Assembly (NCBI RefSeq): GCF_003096035.1
Contig: NZ_CP029186.1
Location: 1 to 64,000, forward strand
Length of the DNA: 64,000 nt
Reading direction: 5' to 3'
Origin: Flavobacterium album
GTDB taxonomy: Bacteria > Bacteroidota > Bacteroidia > Flavobacteriales > Flavobacteriaceae
Both the position numbers and the translations under genes were made by a program. The stretch's first letter is position 1; each line of letters begins with the position of its first letter. Below the pieces are notes generated by a model that had not been told where the DNA came from, did not search any database, and saw only the letters and a program-made list of their open reading frames with translations. Positions 17,385 to 26,500 of this stretch are shown one piece after another.

Positions 17385-17488
17385 CCGTCATTGCGAGCGG
17401 AAGAATGGAGCGCGGCAATCTTTCTTTGTGTAGCATCCTCATCGTTGAAGCAGAAAGATTGCTTCGTCGTTCCTCCTCGCAATGACGG
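17385..17488. repeat. 104-bp MITE-like palindromic repeat
   Basis: The ends are perfect 13-bp inverted repeats, CCGTCATTGCGAG (17385-17397) and CTCGCAATGACGG (17476-17488). An inner pair, GCAATCTTTCT (17415-17425) and AGAAAGATTGC (17452-17462), is also perfect. It has no coding capacity and sits between the grpE promoter and the 17563 gene. The motif CGTCATTGCGAGG..GCAATCT is, as I recall, widespread in intergenic repeats of several bacterial phyla. Confidence 0.85.
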
Positions 17489-17517
17489 TCAAGGGAGTGT
17501 TTACGTTTTCGGAGAAT

Positions 17518-17543
17518 AAAAAAAGCCCCTGCGAAAGGAGCTT
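17518..17543 (-). terminator. Terminator of the TIGR01777 epimerase gene
   Basis: On the - strand AAGCTCCT pairs with AGGGGCTT (one G-T wobble) around a 5-nt loop and is followed by a run of T. It lies 20 nt past the stop. Confidence 0.8.
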
Positions 17544-17562
17544 AATTAGTTTTACAGATAAA

Positions 17563-18468
17563 TCAATGCAACTCATGCTTCAACGCCCTTTCAAGTGAAA
17601 GGTATTTGAACTGGTAGCCTTCGCTAATGATCTTTTTCGCGCTTACGTTCTGGCTCATGTAGAGCAGGTCGTGCATCTCACCCATTACTGTTTTCATAAT
17701 GAATTTGGGCATGCCGGGAAGGAAATAAGGCACGTCGAGCACTTGGGCTACATTCTTTACAAGCTGCTTTTGCGTTACAGGATATGGCGCTACGGCATTA
17801 AAGGCCCCTTCGAGCTTATGGGTAAGCACAAAAAGATAAATGCCAACCAAATCCTCGATATGTATCCACGACTGAATTTGGTTTCCGTTGCCAAAAGCCG
17901 CGCCAAGCCCAAATTTAATAGGCTTTACCAGTTCCTTCAGCATGCCGCCTTTATGCGATAATACAAGTCCCGTCCGTATCTTTGAAACGGTTATGCCAAG
18001 TTTCGCAATCTTGTCGGCAGCCTGTTCCCATTTGGTGACTACAAGCCCTAAAAACGAATTATCAGCAGTATCATCTTCTTCAGAATATACCTTATCCAGG
18101 CTGTCCGGGTAAATGCCTATGGCGGAGGCCGTAATAAAATGGCTTACTTTATTGGGAACACTTTTCAGCAGGTCATAAAGCATATCGGCAGATACGACGC
18201 GGCTTTCGAGTATTTCTTCTTTGTACGAATCGGTCCATCGTTTAGAAATGGAAGCGCCGGCAAGGTGTATAATGACATCAACCTCATCAATACAGCTCTG
18301 GTCTATCTCGCCTTTTTCAGGATTCCATAAAAAGCCTTTGTACTGGGTTTCATTCTGGAGCTTTTTCCCGGAAGTAGTAAGGTAATTTATATGGATACCG
18401 TTCTTAAGCAGCAGCGAAACGAGTTCGTTCCCTACAAGTCCCGTAGCTCCGGTAATTAAAACTTTCAT
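17563..18468 (-). CDS. TIGR01777-family NAD(P)-dependent epimerase (SDR)
   Basis: The 301-residue protein is an extended short-chain dehydrogenase of the TIGR01777 (YfcH-like) group. The N-terminal nucleotide-binding motif is GATGLVG (residues 7-13). VIHLAGASISKRW is the signature segment of this subfamily, and a SAIGIYPD-type catalytic strand (with the YxxxK Tyr position displaced, as usual here) follows. The C-terminal DUF1731-like segment contains the downstream PYFLPGMP stretch. The reaction is unknown for the family. It is a single gene closed by its own terminator. Confidence 0.9.
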   Translation of the reverse strand: MKVLITGATGLVGNELVSLLLKNGIHINYLTTSGKKLQNETQYKGFLWNPEKGEIDQSCIDEVDVIIHLAGASISKRWTDSYKEEILESRVVSADMLYDLLKSVPNKVSHFITASAIGIYPDSLDKVYSEEDDTADNSFLGLVVTKWEQAADKIAKLGITVSKIRTGLVLSHKGGMLKELVKPIKFGLGAAFGNGNQIQSWIHIEDLVGIYLFVLTHKLEGAFNAVAPYPVTQKQLVKNVAQVLDVPYFLPGMPKFIMKTVMGEMHDLLYMSQNVSAKKIISEGYQFKYLSLERALKHELH

Positions 18469-18554
18469 AGCATACTGTTTTAGGTAAAGGTAAAATCAAA
18501 GTCCTAATGCCAGGTTAAATAAAATGTGTTTAACGAATGTTTAGGAATATGGCG

Positions 18555-19007
18555 CTACTTTAGCTTAATACTCCACTCAAAATCCATTTCAGAAACCTGA
18601 TCTCCTGCCCGGTCGGTCCCCACAGATTTCATCCAGAAGGTTTGCCCCTCGCCGGTGGCTATAGCTTTTTGGATAGCTTCTTCAATAAGGTGGCCGTCAC
18701 TGCAGGTAAAAGTGATCCTGCCCCGCGCTTTCTTCGAAAAATTGCCTTTGTTATTGGCAACCAGCATTGATATTTTTTTCCCGCTTTTCTTTATATGGTA
18801 CATTACGAGCGCACCCGTGGTAAGCTCTGCAGCCATAGCCTGCACGGCAAAATACATGGAATCGAAAGGGTTTTGGTTGAACCACCGGTGCTTTACCGTG
18901 GCAACGCATTGTGTTGGCGAAATAGCTTTAACCCGCACCCCGCTCCAGAAAGCAGACGGAAGCTTAAAGAACAGGAACGTGTTGAGCTTAGAAGGCGTGA
19001 ATTCCAT
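18555..19007 (-). CDS. DUF4442 protein, hotdog-fold thioesterase-like
   Basis: The 150-residue protein matches what I recall of DUF4442, a hotdog-fold family related to acyl-CoA thioesterases. The N-terminal segment KLNTFLFFKLPSAFWSGVRV, the central HRWFNQNPFDSMYF (with Asn and Asp at the usual catalytic-loop location) and AAELTTGALVMYHI are the basis. Acyl-thioester hydrolysis is an inference from fold. The gene is alone on the - strand and diverges from the PadR/PspC operon. Confidence 0.75.
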   Translation of the reverse strand: MEFTPSKLNTFLFFKLPSAFWSGVRVKAISPTQCVATVKHRWFNQNPFDSMYFAVQAMAAELTTGALVMYHIKKSGKKISMLVANNKGNFSKKARGRITFTCSDGHLIEEAIQKAIATGEGQTFWMKSVGTDRAGDQVSEMDFEWSIKLK

Positions 19008-19079
19008 TGTTTACTATATTTTACGCTAAAGTACAGATTATTACTGATATTTCTAAATGTTAATATTTTGTTAATTTAA

Positions 19080-19102
19080 GGTACTTTGTATTGCACAATA
19101 CC
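19080..19102. promoter_or_regulatory. Candidate PadR operator overlapping the -33 element
   Basis: The 23-bp imperfect dyad GGTACTTTGTATTGCACAATACC has outer arms GGTA/TACC and partial inner symmetry (about 8 of 11 positions per half). It covers the -33 TTG of the operon promoter, where a repressor would block transcription. Autoregulation by the PadR protein encoded in the operon is inference. Confidence 0.4.
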
Positions 19103-19122
19103 TTCCAATAGACATATATTTG
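19091..19122 (+). promoter_or_regulatory. Promoter of the DUF4870-PadR-PspC-DUF2807 operon
   Basis: TTG (19091-19093), a 21-nt spacer and TATATTTG (19115-19122) match the Bacteroidota -33/-7 consensus exactly. The start codon follows 31 nt downstream. Confidence 0.75.
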
Positions 19123-19153
19123 CATAGAATATTAATAGACATAAGCATCTACT

Positions 19154-19606
19154 ATGGAAACCACAACTAATAAAAATACATCGACACTGCTGCAACTGAG
19201 CGCTTTTGCACAGTATGTCTTCCCATTAGGGAACTTTATATTCCCTGCACTTATATGGAGCCTTAAGAAACAGGAATCGGATTTTGTAGATTATAACGGA
19301 AAGCAGGCTATCAATTTCCAGCTTAGCCTCTTTATGTACTCTGTCATACTTATGATCATTGCCATACCGATATTCCTGTATGCCATATTCAACAACCTGA
19401 ATTTTGAAATGATAGACAACGGTCATTGGGTTATAGAACAGTTCAGTACCGGCAAGATCACCGGCCTGGCTATAATAGGCGCAGCAGCTGCTTTTCTGGT
19501 GCTTGTACTTAAAGTAGCAGAATTCTTCCTGATACTTTATGCAGCCATAAAAAACAGCAACGGCCAGCGTTACGATTTTCCTTTAACCATTAAATTTATA
19601 AGGTAA
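19154..19606 (+). CDS. DUF4870-type small membrane protein
   Basis: The 150-residue protein has three to four hydrophobic segments (about residues 16-34, 55-78 and 100-133). The motif VDYNGKQAINFQLS is the hallmark of DUF4870/Tic20-like small membrane proteins. It is probably an inner-membrane protein of unknown function. As the first gene of an operon with a PadR regulator and a PspC protein it is likely part of an envelope-stress or membrane-homeostasis module. Its stop codon overlaps the next start by one base. Confidence 0.85.
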   Translation: METTTNKNTSTLLQLSAFAQYVFPLGNFIFPALIWSLKKQESDFVDYNGKQAINFQLSLFMYSVILMIIAIPIFLYAIFNNLNFEMIDNGHWVIEQFSTGKITGLAIIGAAAAFLVLVLKVAEFFLILYAAIKNSNGQRYDFPLTIKFIR

Positions 19607-19992
19607 TGAAAAAAATAGCATTATTATTTGCACTCACTGCTATCCTGGCTTCCTGCAATACCAGGTACGAACAGGATAATGACGAGAAAGGGAACATTAC
19701 CCGCAAGACCACCGAAAAAACTCCCTTTAAAAATACGGAACTCGAAATGAAGGGAACCATAACCTTTAATGACGCGGGCACCGAAATTACAGGTATTTCC
19801 AACGGCGGCTATGTAAAATACATCAGTAACGAAATGGCGCTGGAAGCGAGGCCGGGAAAGAACGGTACTGTCGGCATACTGATACATGAGGATGGGAACG
19901 AGGTTCCCTCCCAAAGCGAAAAAGGCAAAGAATTATTGGAGGATGCTATAGGGCGAATGCAGCACCTCCAGGAAAAATATAACCAGGAGTAA
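19606..19992 (+). CDS. Small lipoprotein, function unknown
   Basis: The 128-residue protein has a lipoprotein signal with lipobox LASC (Cys16). It is followed by a polar domain with an acidic/basic start (YEQDNDEKGN) and a short predicted beta region. No family is recognised. It overlaps the preceding gene by 1 nt (TAATG arrangement), so the two are certainly co-translated. It resembles the short lipoproteins often found beside DUF2807/PspC genes in flavobacteria, but this is recollection rather than evidence. Confidence 0.75.
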   Translation: MKKIALLFALTAILASCNTRYEQDNDEKGNITRKTTEKTPFKNTELEMKGTITFNDAGTEITGISNGGYVKYISNEMALEARPGKNGTVGILIHEDGNEVPSQSEKGKELLEDAIGRMQHLQEKYNQE

Positions 19993-20010
19993 TCAACCTG
20001 GTTCGGAGTT

Positions 20011-20044
20011 CAATCATCAATCAATCATCATCAATCATCAATCA
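20011..20044 (+). repeat. Short CAATCATCA direct repeats in a leader
   Basis: The unit CAATCATCA recurs as an imperfect tandem array in the 88-bp gap before the PadR gene. A further partial copy is found at 22970-22977, just before another start codon. Confidence 0.7.
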
Positions 20045-20080
20045 AAAAATGGACAGTTTAATCATCAAACACGAAAGCTT

Positions 20081-20413
20081 ATGAACATTGAGAATACCAA
20101 AGCACAAATGCGAAAAGGAGTTTTGGAATTCTGTATCCTGTGTGTATTACAACAAAAAGATGCCTACACGTCAGAGATCCTGGACACACTTAAAAACGCT
20201 AAACTGCTTGTTGTGGAGGGTACGGTTTACCCGCTGCTCACAAGACTAAAAAACGACGGGCTGCTCAGCTACCGCTGGGAAGAATCTACATCGGGGCCAC
20301 CCCGAAAATATTACGGCCTTACCGATGAAGGGCATGAATTTTTAAAAGAATTAAACAACACCTGGACGGAGCTATCCGATGCAGTAAACATTATAACCAG
20401 TCAAAAAGCATAA
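20081..20413 (+). CDS. PadR-family transcriptional regulator
   Basis: The 110-residue protein is a compact PadR regulator. The winged-helix domain has the family features RKGVLEFCILCVL, YTSEILDTL, the recognition region VVEGTVYPLLTRLKNDGLL, and the wing ESTSGPPRKYYGLTDEG. It is of the short PadR-s2 class, which ends soon after the wing with a single dimerisation helix. It lies 3 nt before the PspC gene, whose membrane protein is the usual operon partner in Bacteroidota. The dyad overlapping the operon's promoter is a candidate binding site. Confidence 0.93.
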   Translation: MNIENTKAQMRKGVLEFCILCVLQQKDAYTSEILDTLKNAKLLVVEGTVYPLLTRLKNDGLLSYRWEESTSGPPRKYYGLTDEGHEFLKELNNTWTELSDAVNIITSQKA

Positions 20414-20416
20414 GTC

Positions 20417-22165
20417 ATGAACAAAACAGTAAGTATAAATTTAGGAGGCCTTTTCTTTCATATCGATGAAGATGCCTATCAAAAGCTGAATCGCTACTTT
20501 GATGCTATACGGAGCTCGCTTTCGGCAGATGGCAGGGACGAGATCATGAGTGACATTGAAGGCAGGATCGCAGAGCTGCTGACAGAAAAGCTTAAGAATG
20601 ACAAACAGGTTGTAAGCGTTCGCGAGGTGGAGGAAGTTATTGCCGTAATGGGCCAGCCTGAAGACTACAGGATAGACGACGAGTCTTCCGAAAAAAAAGA
20701 CAACAGCTACACTTCGCCATTCAATTATGGCTACTATCCTTATAAGACCAAGAAGTTTTACAGGGACAGCGACAGGGCGCTCGTAGGCGGTGTATGTGCC
20801 GGTATCGCCCATTATTTCAGGATAGACCCGCTTTGGGTGAGAATCATCTTCATCCTGTCACTGTTCATTACCTTCTTTTCGAGCCTTATCGTTTATGTGC
20901 TTTTGTGGATACTTATCCCAAAGGCCATAACGACTACCGAGAAGCTGGAGATGACGGGAGAGCCCATCAATATTTCTAACATCGAAAAAAAGGTGAAAGA
21001 AGAGATAGACCAGGTAAGCGAACGGCTGAAGTCTATGGACTATGAGAAAATGGGGGCCAATTTTGGTTCCGGCGCCGAAAAGGTGGGTAACGGTATCGCC
21101 GCTGTATTCATGGCTATCTTTAAAGGCATAGCCAAAGTGATCGGTGCGATCATAACGATATGCTCGGCGCTTACGCTGGGGGGATTAATCGTTTTTTTCC
21201 TCACTACACTTTTTACTACGACCCTGATTGACACCCCTATGTTCATGTCCCACAATATGTTCAATTATACCGATACACCTTTTTGGATAGTTGGGCTCTT
21301 AGTGCTGTTCACCTTTGGCATACCGGTATTCTTCCTGTTCCTGCTCGGGCTGAAGATATTAGTAGAAAACCTGAGGCCGGTGGGTAATATAACCAGATAT
21401 ACACTTTTGGCTATATGGATTATATCATTATCAGTGTCAATATATCTGGGCATAAGGCAGGCAACTGAGATCGCATACGAAGGCAAAACAATAAAGGAAA
21501 TGCCTGTGAACGTGGACGACAATCTTACGCTTAATGTAAAACTGCGTTACAACACGCTGTACTCTAAATCGGTAGATTACCGCAGGGACTTCTACATTAC
21601 GCAGGATTCAACGGAAAATGATATTATTTATTCTACCAATGTCGATATCCACTTTATTAAGACCGATAAGATGAAACCTTTCGTACAGATTGAAAAACTT
21701 GCTGAAGGCAGCTCATCATCTGAAGCGAGGAAAAGGGCAGAAAAAATAAATTATAATTTTGAGTTAGTTGGAAATACCTTAATTTTAGACAATTATCTTA
21801 CAACCGACCTTAGGAACAAGTACCGGATGCAGCGTATAGCTGTGTATGTTTACCTTCCTGAGGGCATGATGCTCCAGTTGGACCGCAACACCAGGGATTA
21901 CATACGCTCTGATTATTCTGACCTTTCTGTGCAATGGAGCGATAAGGACCAGATGTACCTGCTGGATGGCGATGAGCTGAAATGCCTTGACTGCGAGGAA
22001 ACGGATGATGCAGAAGTAATAGCACCTGATGCAGATGAAAACGTAAATATTGAGTTTGAAGGAAACGACACAATGCACATTCATAACGACCACGAAAATG
22101 TAGATGTTGAAATGAGCGCCAATAAGGACGGCTTTAAAATAAAAACAACAACCAAGCGAAACTAA
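20417..22165 (+). CDS. PspC-domain membrane protein
   Basis: The 582-residue inner-membrane protein begins with a soluble N-terminal helical region (about residues 1-95, with a DGRDEIMSDIEGRIAELL segment as in HAAS/DUF1700 proteins). A PspC domain follows (about 115-180: DRALVGGVCAGIAHYF, then a hydrophobic helix and LLWILIPK). Four further membrane segments lie at about 225-345. The C-terminal 230 residues are probably extracytoplasmic and contain a CLDCEE motif and an acidic, His-rich tail. PspC domains sense membrane stress in the Psp response, but no pspA is present here. It sits between padR and the DUF2807 lipoprotein gene. Confidence 0.9.
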   Translation: MNKTVSINLGGLFFHIDEDAYQKLNRYFDAIRSSLSADGRDEIMSDIEGRIAELLTEKLKNDKQVVSVREVEEVIAVMGQPEDYRIDDESSEKKDNSYTSPFNYGYYPYKTKKFYRDSDRALVGGVCAGIAHYFRIDPLWVRIIFILSLFITFFSSLIVYVLLWILIPKAITTTEKLEMTGEPINISNIEKKVKEEIDQVSERLKSMDYEKMGANFGSGAEKVGNGIAAVFMAIFKGIAKVIGAIITICSALTLGGLIVFFLTTLFTTTLIDTPMFMSHNMFNYTDTPFWIVGLLVLFTFGIPVFFLFLLGLKILVENLRPVGNITRYTLLAIWIISLSVSIYLGIRQATEIAYEGKTIKEMPVNVDDNLTLNVKLRYNTLYSKSVDYRRDFYITQDSTENDIIYSTNVDIHFIKTDKMKPFVQIEKLAEGSSSSEARKRAEKINYNFELVGNTLILDNYLTTDLRNKYRMQRIAVYVYLPEGMMLQLDRNTRDYIRSDYSDLSVQWSDKDQMYLLDGDELKCLDCEETDDAEVIAPDADENVNIEFEGNDTMHIHNDHENVDVEMSANKDGFKIKTTTKRN

Positions 22166-22182
22166 CTTAATTCTGTATCATT

Positions 22183-22920
22183 ATGATCAAAGTTATTACC
22201 CATGTGGCCAAAGCAATTGTAGCGGTCGCAACAGCACTTCTCTTTTTTTCCTGCGGCTTTGAGGCTAATTTTAAAAGTATGGACGGCAGCGGAAACGTTG
22301 TGACCAAAGAGCGCAAGCTGACGGGCGACTACAAAGCGATCTCGGCAGGCAGGGGAATTGATGTGGTTATTGAGCAGGGCGACAGCTATGCCGTGATCGT
22401 AGAAGCCGATGACAACCTGCAAAGCCATATTACAACAAAAGTGGAGGGCGGCGAGCTAAAAATCTCTGCCGATGTTAACATTCGCAATGCCACTTCAAAA
22501 AAGGTGATCGTAAAAATGCCTCATATCGAGAGTATTGAATCCGGAAGCGGCGCGAGCGTTACCAGCAGGAACACACTGAAAGGTGAAACGATTGATCTTT
22601 CATCTGGCAGTGGCAGTTCGATAGATGTTACCATAGATGCAAAAAACAGCACTTGTGAGTCGGGCAGCGGCAGTACGCTCACCGTTGCCGGAAAGACTGA
22701 TAACCTGGAAACAGAATCATCGAGCGGAAGCTCACTGAACGCAAGGAAACTGGCTGCAAAAAAGGTGAAGGCTGAGGCATCAAGCGGAAGCACAATTACT
22801 GTAAATCCTGCGGAATCACTCTCTGCAGAGGCATCGAGCGGCGGCTCTGTAAATTATGTATCTACTCCTGCGAACCTTACTAAAAAAGCCTCTTCAGGCG
22901 GATCGGTAGGCCAGGAATAA
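22183..22920 (+). CDS. DUF2807 (head-GIN) lipoprotein
   Basis: The 245-residue lipoprotein has a lipobox LFFSC (about Cys24) followed by the head-GIN/DUF2807 domain, a right-handed beta-helix-like fold. The conserved opening GDYKAISAGRGIDVVIEQGD and VEADDNLQSHITTKVEGG are clear. The C-terminal half is a periodic series rich in Ser and Gly (SGSGS / SSGSS about every 19-22 residues), consistent with beta-helix turns. The function is unknown. It closes the PadR-PspC operon and ends at a strong terminator. A paralogue lies at 26997-27830. Confidence 0.9.
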   Translation: MIKVITHVAKAIVAVATALLFFSCGFEANFKSMDGSGNVVTKERKLTGDYKAISAGRGIDVVIEQGDSYAVIVEADDNLQSHITTKVEGGELKISADVNIRNATSKKVIVKMPHIESIESGSGASVTSRNTLKGETIDLSSGSGSSIDVTIDAKNSTCESGSGSTLTVAGKTDNLETESSSGSSLNARKLAAKKVKAEASSGSTITVNPAESLSAEASSGGSVNYVSTPANLTKKASSGGSVGQE

Positions 22921-22923
22921 ATA

Positions 22924-22954
22924 AAAAATGCCCGTGTAACAAGCGGGCATTTTT
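22924..22954 (+). terminator. Terminator of the PadR-PspC-DUF2807 operon
   Basis: A perfect 11-bp stem, AAAAATGCCCG / CGGGCATTTTT, has a 9-nt loop and starts 4 nt after the stop codon. Confidence 0.92.
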
Positions 22955-22987
22955 ATCACAATTTTATCATCAATCAAAAAAACAAAC

Positions 22988-23479
22988 ATGAAACAATTAT
23001 TCCTGGCTGTATTGCTATGCCTTTCGTCAATTGGCTATTGCCAGCAAAAAGAAACCGGGTATCCCGCTTCGCAAAAGGAACTGGAGAAAAAGATCATTGC
23101 TCTTGACAAGGAGATTTTCGATGTCTTTAACAACTGCAATATTGAGGCTTTCAGGGCATTTTTTACGGAAGACCTAGAGTTTTATCACGATAAAGGCGGT
23201 ATGACCACCTCCCGCGATGAAATGATCGCCAAAACAAAACAGAACCTTTGCAGCAAGCCGGGATGGCAGATACGCCGTGAACCTGTGGAGGGAACATTGA
23301 ATGTGTACCCGCTTGATGGTTACGGTGCCATACTTACCGGCGAACACTTGTTCTATGTAACCGAAGACGGAAAAGAGCAACTTACCGGGCGCGCTAAGTT
23401 CACCCATATATTCCTGCTCAAAGAAGGCAAGTGGAAAATAAGCCGCATCCTGAGCTACGACCACCATGGCGTGGAATAA
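22988..23479 (+). CDS. Secreted SnoaL-like/DUF4440 protein
   Basis: The 163-residue protein has a signal peptide (about residues 1-18, cleavage near GYCQ) followed by an NTF2/SnoaL-like domain. Indicators are the helix KKIIALDKEIFDVFNNCNIEAFRAFF, then ELEFYHDKGGM-type strands (here DLEFYHDKGG), and the ending FLLKEGKWKISRILSYDHH, all typical of DUF4440. NTF2-like domains bind small ligands or act as enzymes; no activity can be assigned. The gene lies between two terminators and so is monocistronic. Confidence 0.85.
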   Translation: MKQLFLAVLLCLSSIGYCQQKETGYPASQKELEKKIIALDKEIFDVFNNCNIEAFRAFFTEDLEFYHDKGGMTTSRDEMIAKTKQNLCSKPGWQIRREPVEGTLNVYPLDGYGAILTGEHLFYVTEDGKEQLTGRAKFTHIFLLKEGKWKISRILSYDHHGVE

Positions 23480-23499
23480 CTTCTGATTTTTTTAAAGCG

Positions 23500-23536
23500 A
23501 AAACCCCTCCCTTAATGCCATTCGGGAGGGGTTTTT
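23500..23536. terminator. Bidirectional terminator between convergent genes
   Basis: AAAACCCCTCCC (23500-23511) pairs with GGGAGGGGTTTT (23524-23535) around a 12-nt loop. A T-run on the + side and an A/T-rich flank on the - side let it serve both the SnoaL-like gene and the tricorn-type gene ending at 23568. Confidence 0.88.
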
Positions 23537-23567
23537 ATAGGTATGCCATTTGTAAATGGTACTATCT

Positions 23568-26500
23568 TTATTTCTTAAGAAGCTCCTCAACGGCTTTTTT
23601 CAGCTGCTGGTCTTCTCCTATATTGGTTTTACCCGGCTCGTTTTTTACTTTCACATCCGGCTCCAGTTGAAAATTTTCCATCAGCCTGTCTTCTGCCACG
23701 GTACGCATCCCTATTTGAGGGATACCGAAAACGGTGCTTCCATCGATCATTTTTTCCCACCATACTGCCGTACCCGTACCAGGAACCGGCATTCCTATGA
23801 GTTTGCCAATGCCTAAAGCTTTATAAGTGTACGGGAACATGTGCGCATCAGAATAATTGCCTTCGCTTATCAGTACTGCCGAAGGTTTCTGCCATTTGAA
23901 TAACGGCTCCGACCCCATCTTCTGCCCTCTCGGCTCAAAGGTCATATAGGGCTTGCCGCTAAGGAAAGTAGCAAGGTCATCGTGCAGCCATCCTCCGCCA
24001 TTAAAGCGGGTATCCACTATAAGGGCCTCGCATTCATGGTACTTACCCAGCGCTTTTTCAAATACGGTACGGAAACTTTCAGAGTTCATCCCTTCAACAT
24101 GCACATAGCCTATCCTGCCACCGGAAAGGCGCTCTACGTCTTTCTCCCTGTTCTTTACCCAGCGCTCGTAGGCCAGCCCATTCTCTTTTGAGAGGGTTAT
24201 TGGCTCCACCACTTCGTTCCAGCGTTTGCCTGCCTGCTCATCAAACAGGGAAACCTGGGTTTTCTTATCAGCCTTGCGGTTCAGCAGGGCATAATAGTTT
24301 TGCGCAGGGGTAATTTTTACACCGTCTATGGCTTCAATAATAACACCTGCCTTAATTTTCTGCTTTGTTTTATGCATCGGGCTTTTGTCGAGCACTTCTG
24401 CGATCCTAACGCCATTACCTGTGTAGCTGTTATCAAGGTACACACCCAGTGAAGCTGTCATATCATTGGTAGGCAAAGGTTTCGGGCGGTAGCGGCCTCC
24501 GGTGTGTGAGGCATTCGATTCGCCAAGCATTTCACCTAAGAGGTCGGCAAAATCTACAGAGTTATTAATGTACGGCAAAAATTTAGCGTACTCCTTTTTA
24601 TAAAAATCCCAGTCGATGCCATGCAGGTCTGCCAGGTAGAATTTCTTTTTGAATTGCCTCCACGCGTGTTCAAACATGTAGGCGCGCTCGGCAGTCTGAT
24701 TGAGGTTCATTTCCGAAGAGAAGTTCACGTTTTCCTTCTTGCCTTCCTTCACGCTTATTTTCGCAAGTTTGCCCCCTTTTTCGATAAGGAAAAGATTCTC
24801 TTCTTTTTTATCCATTTCAAGCTTGGAGTCACCACTATTCAGATTTACAAAAAGCTTGGTTTCCTTTTCCCTGAATTTTGTACGCCACAGGTTGTTTTCC
24901 TCTTCAAAACGGGTCAGGTAATAAATGTTCTCGCCATCTTTATCTACCACAAAGTCGGAAAGCTTTGAAGAATGTATGGTCAGCTTTTCTTTGCGGTCCT
25001 GAAGGCCTTCGAAGTCGATCCTTATTGGCTTAACGGGTTTCTTTTCATCCGCTTTATCATCGCCTTTATCTTTTTTATCTTTATCCTTTTTATCGTTGTC
25101 GCCTTTGTCTTTATCCTTGTCTTTTTTCGCATCCTCCTGCTCCTTCCAAAGCGCATATTCTGCCTTGTTCAACTGGAATTTCTTATGCGCGTCTTCAGTC
25201 AGGAATATGGCATACACATCGCTTTCAGAACCCCAGCTGCCGTGGGAACGATAGCCTTCCTTATCAGATGCCCAATACACCATACTGCCATCCATGCCAA
25301 ATTTTGGCTGTTGGTTATTGTAGCCGCTCTGGCTCAGGTTGATGGGCATTTTACCGTCGTTCACATTAACAAGGCCGATATCGGTATTCCAGCGCTGGTA
25401 GGCCAGATAGGTTACAAGGAGCCACTTGCTGTCTGGTGACCATGTAAAATACTGGTCGCCATCAGTATAGGAATAATTATATTTCCCTTCGAGCACGGTA
25501 CGCGATTTCCCTGATGCTTTATTGAAAACCCTTACTGTAGTACGCTCTTCCAAAAATGCAATTTCTTTGCCATCCGGCGAATACTGACCCTGGAACGATT
25601 CTTTCCCGGAATTTACCAATAGCGTTTCCTTTATTTCCGAAGCATCAAACATGTACTTCTCGTCCTTATTTACAATGGATGATTCGTAAAGGTTCCAACA
25701 GCCACCGCGCTCTCCCGAATACAGCAAACTCTTCCCGTCGGGGCTGAACTGAATGTTGCGTTCCTGTTCCGGGGTATCCGTTATTCTTTTGGTCACGCCA
25801 AATTCTATCGAAACCACAAAAACCTCGCCGTGCACTATAACGGCTGCTTCTTTGCCATTGGGCGATATTGCAAATTCCTGTGCATCTGCCTTTATAGCTT
25901 CAACTACCTTTTCATTATAACGCTCGTCCGACTGAATAGCTATCGCTACTTTTTGCGGCTGCCCGCCTGCCGGCTGGGTATAGATCTCACCGTCCCATGT
26001 GTAGCATAAAGTCCCATTTGCCGAACGGCTCAGGAAACGCACTGGGTGTTTGGCAAAATTCGTTACCTGCTGTGCATTGCTTTCCTTGTTGGCTACTAAT
26101 GAAGCCTTCCAGACATTGAAGCTGCCGCTTCTTTCACTAAGGAAAAAGTATTCATTATTATTCCCGAATACAGGATTCCGTTCTTCGGTTGTGCTTTCGG
26201 TTACGGGAAAATATTGTTTGTCCTTAATATTATACAGCCACAGATCGCGCGTTACCGATGAGGTATGGTGCTTGCGCCACGGATCTTCATAGCCTTTCCT
26301 GTCATGAAAGAACAGCCAGTTGCCATCATTGCTGAAAACCGCCATTTCGGCCGGTGTTGCAATAATGCGTTTTTCCATACCGCCATTTACAGCGATTTCA
26401 TATAATTCCGGCAGCACCGCCGACGGGAATATAACCGTAGCCACATCATCAAGGCGTGATGAAGCGAAGATCACCTTATCATCCGAAGGGGAAAAGTCAG

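Noticed and set aside
20011..20044. Phase-variable repeat controlling PadR
   Set aside because: The CAATCATCA units are short and imperfect, lie in the leader and do not change a reading frame. There is no evidence for slippage control.
24972..25439. 155-codon hydrophobic + strand frame
   Set aside because: It is antisense to the Lys/Asp linker of the tricorn-type gene, which reads as Phe/Ile/Leu on the other strand.
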